DNA from: BP-191 sp035940575
GTDB taxonomy: Bacteria > Actinomycetota > Actinomycetes > BP-191
DNA: 64,000 nucleotides
Direction: 5' to 3'
Assembly: GCA_035940575.1 (NCBI GenBank)
Contig: DASZER010000011.1
Location: 1-64,000, forward strand
Positions within the stretch are counted from its first letter, which is position 1. Every line of letters begins with the position of its first letter. The notes below the pieces were generated by a model. The model was not told the DNA's origin and made no database searches. It saw only the letters and a list, made by a program, of their open reading frames with translations. Made by a program: the position numbers and the translations under genes. This document shows, piece after piece, positions 61,186-64,000 of this stretch.

Positions 61186-62661
61186 TCACCGGACCGCCCC
61201 CATGCGCCGCATCAGGGCCACCGCGGCCGGGTACGCCGCGAACGCCCGCCGCACGTCCTCGGGCGTCGCGACGCGGTACGCCATCGCCGCGACGTAGCAG
61301 CGCATCGTCCTGTCCCACCGCGCCGCGCCGGCCGCGCGCCGGGCCCGCAGCAGCATCGCCGCCCCCTGGACGTAGACGGAGCGGTAGTACGCGGACGTAC
61401 GCGGCTCCCAGTACGTCATCGGGGCGCCGACGCGGTTGACGCCCGAGGCGGGGATCGACGACGACAGGTAGCGGCTGCCCGTGCCGCGGACGAGCGCCTC
61501 GGCGTACGTGGCGAACGCCTCGTCCAGCCAGGGGTCGCGGCCCTGGTTGTTGCCGACGAGACCGTAGAACCACTCGTGCGCGACCTCGTGCACGAGCGTC
61601 GCGTCCTGGTCCTGCCTGCTCCCGAGCAGGATCGCGGACGGGAACTCGACCCCGCCCCGCAGGTCGGGGACGACGGCGACCTGGAGCATCTCGTACGGGT
61701 ACGGCCCGAACCGCCGCGTCAGCCCCGTGATCGCGCTCCGGTGCAGCGCGAGCAGCCGTTCGGGGTCGTCGGGGAGGCCTGGGGCCACGCCGACGCGGAC
61801 GCGGTACCCCTCGGCGAGGCCCTCGGCGATCGCGAACGGTCCCACGGCGATCATCACGTCGCGTACGGCGTCGGCCTCGCGGTGCTCCACCAGCCCCTCG
61901 GTGTGGCGCACGATGCCCGTCCCGAGCACGGAGTCGCGGCCCGAGGGCACCTTCACCGCGAGGTCGGCGAGCCGGAACGCCTCGCTGGTCGCCGCCTCGG
62001 CGAACGCCGCCGTCGCGGGCTCGGTGGCCCAGCCGCGGCCGCGCTGCCAGGCGAGCAGCGGGAAGCCCGACCCGAACCACGCGACGTCGCCGCGGTGGCC
62101 GAGGCGCTCGTTGGCGCCCGAGGGCAGCGTGAGCGAGAAGTCGAGGTCGATCGTGAGGGCGGTGCCCGCGGGCGCCACCCGCCCGAGAGGTGCGGTGAGC
62201 AGGGTGCCGCCGTTGCCCAGGGAGAACGCCCGCGCGGTCCCGTCGACCACGAACCGCCCGACCGACGTGGAGCCGCCGGCGCGGCGGGGGACGGGGGCGT
62301 TGGCCCAGAGGCGGAACACGAGCCTGTCGACGGGCCGGTCCGGGGTGAACACGACGCGCTCCGTGCCGGTGACCGTCGCCTTGGAGGCGGCGACGTCGAA
62401 CGACAGCGTCACGACGGGGCGGTCGGGGTACGGCCGCGCGTAAGCGGTCGGGCAGGAGGACGACGACGGCGAGGGCGACGCCGTGGCGGACGGAGACGCG
62501 GGCGGCGAGGCCGACGAGGGGGAGGCCGTGACGGGCGGCGCGGTGGAGACCGTCGCGGACGGCGTGGGGGCGGCCGTCGGAGCGCCGCCGCCGTCGCCGC
62601 CGCCGGTGCAGGCGCAGGCCACGGCGACGAGGGCGGTGAGGGCGGCGGTCAGGTGGCGCAT
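61186..62661 (-). CDS. Lipoprotein M1-family metallopeptidase
   Basis: 491 residues: lipoprotein-type signal (VACACTGG), a Ser/Pro/Ala linker of ~50 residues, an N-terminal beta saddle and a gluzincin domain with HEVAHEWFYG (zinc site) and LDEAFATYAEAL 19 residues on. The exopeptidase motif GAMEN is replaced by GGVEFP, so specificity may differ from classical aminopeptidases. ATG with TACCGT 6 nt upstream. Confidence 0.88.
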   Translation of the reverse strand: MRHLTAALTALVAVACACTGGGDGGGAPTAAPTPSATVSTAPPVTASPSSASPPASPSATASPSPSSSSCPTAYARPYPDRPVVTLSFDVAASKATVTGTERVVFTPDRPVDRLVFRLWANAPVPRRAGGSTSVGRFVVDGTARAFSLGNGGTLLTAPLGRVAPAGTALTIDLDFSLTLPSGANERLGHRGDVAWFGSGFPLLAWQRGRGWATEPATAAFAEAATSEAFRLADLAVKVPSGRDSVLGTGIVRHTEGLVEHREADAVRDVMIAVGPFAIAEGLAEGYRVRVGVAPGLPDDPERLLALHRSAITGLTRRFGPYPYEMLQVAVVPDLRGGVEFPSAILLGSRQDQDATLVHEVAHEWFYGLVGNNQGRDPWLDEAFATYAEALVRGTGSRYLSSSIPASGVNRVGAPMTYWEPRTSAYYRSVYVQGAAMLLRARRAAGAARWDRTMRCYVAAMAYRVATPEDVRRAFAAYPAAVALMRRMGAVR

Positions 62662-62667
62662 GAGGTG

Positions 62668-62720
62668 ACGGTAGCCTCGCGCACGCTGTGGACAACGAGC
62701 GGACGTCGAATCTGTGGACA
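62668..62720 (-). promoter_or_regulatory. Leaderless promoter with paired TGTCCACAG boxes
   Basis: Minus strand: TGTCCACAG (62720-62712), TTGTCCACAG (62695-62686), 12 nt, TACCGT (62673-62668), 6 nt, ATG 62661. A plus-strand TAGCCT (62672-62677) overlaps the -10, so the promoter region is shared with the divergent gene. Confidence 0.5.
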
Positions 62721-63044
62721 GAGCGCGTGGCGGCTTTCGAGGCCGCCGCGGCCGACGCGCGACGGCGGCTGCAACGGCGCTCCGCCGGCTGGTGGCGCGA
62801 CGAGGTGGCGCCGGGCGTGACGCGCGCCGACCGCGTAGCGGGACTCGTCGCGACGCTGGCCGCGCTCGACCCCACCGGCGAGGGGAGGGGCGCGCCGCCG
62901 CGCCCGGCCAGGGACCAGACGCTTTCCGACCAGCTCGCGGTGGTGGCGTACGACCTCACGCTCCCGGACGCGAGCGGCGCCGACCTCGACGCGGCGCTCG
63001 ACGCGGTCGCTACTGCTCTGCGTGACGTAGATCCTCGGCGGTGA
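62688..63044 (+). CDS. Hypothetical helical protein
   Basis: 118 residues from GTG 62688 (105 from GTG 62727). Mostly charged helix with RRRLQRRSAGWWRDEVAPG and a hydrophobic C-terminal half (LSDQLAVVAYDLTLPDASG). No family known. The first 13 codons run through the boxes of the divergent promoter, so the later start is quite possible. Converges on the kinase gene with a 35-bp overlap. Confidence 0.55.
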   Translation: MDNERTSNLWTERVAAFEAAAADARRRLQRRSAGWWRDEVAPGVTRADRVAGLVATLAALDPTGEGRGAPPRPARDQTLSDQLAVVAYDLTLPDASGADLDAALDAVATALRDVDPRR

Positions 63045-64000
63045 CCCGGGGCGCGGGGATGGGCGGCGGGGCCGCGGCCGTGGGCAGCCGCACGACGACC
63101 GTGCAGCCCGCGCCGGGCGCGGACCGCAACGACAACTCGCCGCCCATGCCCTCGACGAGGCGGCGGGCGAGGTAGAGGCCGAGGCCGGTCCCCGGCACGG
63201 CGTGGTCGCCGATCCGCCGGAACCGCCCGAGCGCCGCCTCCTGCTCGTCCTCCGCGATGCCGGGGCCCTCGTCGCGGACCTCCAGCGTCACCATCCCGGC
63301 CGCCGCGTCGCGCGCGACGACCTCGACGGGTCCGTCGCCGCCGTGGATGACGGCGTTCTCCACGATCTGCGCGACGACGGTCCCGAGGTGCACGGTGTCG
63401 GCGGTGACGCCGAGCGACTCCGGCACGTCGACGAGGACGCGGTCGGCGGCGCCGGCCGCCGCGACCGACTCCAGGACGAGCCCGCGCAGCGCGAGCGGGG
63501 TCTTGCGGAACGTCACGTCGTCGGCGTCGAGCCGCGCCGCCATGAGCAGCGCCTCGACGAGGCGTTCGAGCCGGCGCGACGCGCGCAGGCCCGCGTCGAG
63601 CAGCGCGTCCGACGCCTCGGCGGAGACGCGGCCCGAGTAGTGCCGCAACGTCGTCAGCGTCCCGAAGATCGTCGTCAACGGCGTCCGCATCTCGTGGCCG
63701 ACGAGGGTCAGCAGGCGTTCCTCGAGCTGCTCGGCCTCGCGCAGCATCCGCCGGCTCTCGAGCATCGACGCGAGCAGGTCGGCGAGCGGCGCGATGAGCA
63801 GCAGGTCCTTCGCCGTGTACGCGCCCACGCGCGCCGACTCGACGCAGACGACGACGGCGACGCGGCCGCGCGCCTTGCCCGGCACGTAGATGCCCGAACG
63901 CATCGCGACGCTGCCGGGGATGTAGCCGGGCTCGCGCCGTACGTCGTGCACGACGATCGGCTCGCCGAGCTCCCACGCGCGCCCCGACATGCCCTCGCCC
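63010..64000 (-). CDS. GAF-domain sensor histidine kinase, 5' truncated
   Basis: The frame continues past the right edge. Visible: end of a GAF domain (EPIVVHDVRREPGYIPGSVA; VAVVVCVESARVGAYTAKD), a short coiled linker, HisKA with the phospho-acceptor in LVGHEMRTPLTTIFG, and HATPase_c with the N box (QIVENAVIH), G1 (VRDEGPGIA) and G2 (PGTGLGLYLARRLVEG). No response regulator gene is in the window. Likely a soluble sensor kinase. Confidence 0.92.
   Translation of the reverse strand, partial: GEGMSGRAWELGEPIVVHDVRREPGYIPGSVAMRSGIYVPGKARGRVAVVVCVESARVGAYTAKDLLLIAPLADLLASMLESRRMLREAEQLEERLLTLVGHEMRTPLTTIFGTLTTLRHYSGRVSAEASDALLDAGLRASRRLERLVEALLMAARLDADDVTFRKTPLALRGLVLESVAAAGAADRVLVDVPESLGVTADTVHLGTVVAQIVENAVIHGGDGPVEVVARDAAAGMVTLEVRDEGPGIAEDEQEAALGRFRRIGDHAVPGTGLGLYLARRLVEGMGGELSLRSAPGAGCTVVVRLPTAAAPPPIPAPRVTAEDLRHAEQ

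Noticed and set aside
60200..61297. A 365-codon plus frame over the low-complexity region
   Set aside because: Overlaps two real genes on either side, has repeat-driven composition and no credible start.

Overview
The window is a very GC-rich chromosomal segment of an actinobacterium. The evidence is near-exclusive G/C at third codon positions, GTG/ATGA start-stop overlaps, TANNNT -10 elements placed 6-7 nt before start codons (leaderless genes), and a gene order matching the Mycobacterium tuberculosis Rv0993-Rv1026 stretch: galU, glp/moeA, rimJ-like, sepX/glpR, tRNA-Ala, pmt, rsmI, metG, tatD, rpfB, ksgA, ispE, tRNA-Gln, glmU, prs, rplY, pth, mfd, mazG, eno, ftsB-like, DUF501, ppx. The genus cannot be fixed from the sequence. 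I see no insertion sequence, prophage, CRISPR array or rRNA.

Layout. 1-8 kb: a truncated GAF-GGDEF cyclase; galU and the divisome pair glp/sepX; tRNA-Ala(CGC); a secreted EEP nuclease-like protein, a lipoprotein with a SIMPL protein, and a protein mannosyltransferase, all on the minus strand. 8-20 kb: rsmI; a DUF4129/MoxR/DUF58 membrane operon; metG-tatD; rpfB with a structured leader; rsmA-ispE-ABC-F. 20-29 kb: accessory genes (zinc-ribbon protein, DUF402, KTSC, a duplicated membrane-protein pair), a TetR regulator with an acyl desaturase, tRNA-Gln-glmU-prs, and a secreted LVIVD-repeat protein. 29-45 kb: rplY-pth-GNAT-methyltransferase, mfd-PPIase-mazG, eno-ftsB-DUF501-ppx-lysozyme, a hydrolase with an ABC exporter, and a family 5 uracil-DNA glycosylase.

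45-64 kb is the accessory part and the most interesting. It holds at least six genes for 46-79 residue secreted cysteine-containing mini-proteins, five of them outside ordinary ORF size limits; three have extended Shine-Dalgarno sequences and several are followed by strong hairpins. Two of them flank an AurF-like diiron oxygenase. Also here are NDH-2 read in frame into a small antitoxin-like protein followed by a PIN toxin; a tRNA-like gene with anticodon UAA but no long variable arm; a YnbAB-like phospholipid locus with a frameshifted PlsC fusion; a cutinase/PET-hydrolase-like secreted enzyme; a tRNA-Thr(UGU) split by a structured 196-nt insert in its D-loop, upstream of an ArgRS-like gene; secreted or lipid-anchored proteins (WPPNHK protein, lipoprotein, sugar dehydrogenase, M1 peptidase); and a truncated GAF histidine kinase.

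How the genes work together: the syntenic core serves cell-envelope precursors (GalU, GlmU, Prs, IspE), division (Glp, SepX, FtsB-like, RpfB), translation (MetG, RsmA, RsmI, L25, Pth, tRNAs) and repair (Mfd, MazG). The right arm is dominated by exported products and lipid-modifying enzymes. All functional names rest on motif and family recognition by eye; no database search was run.
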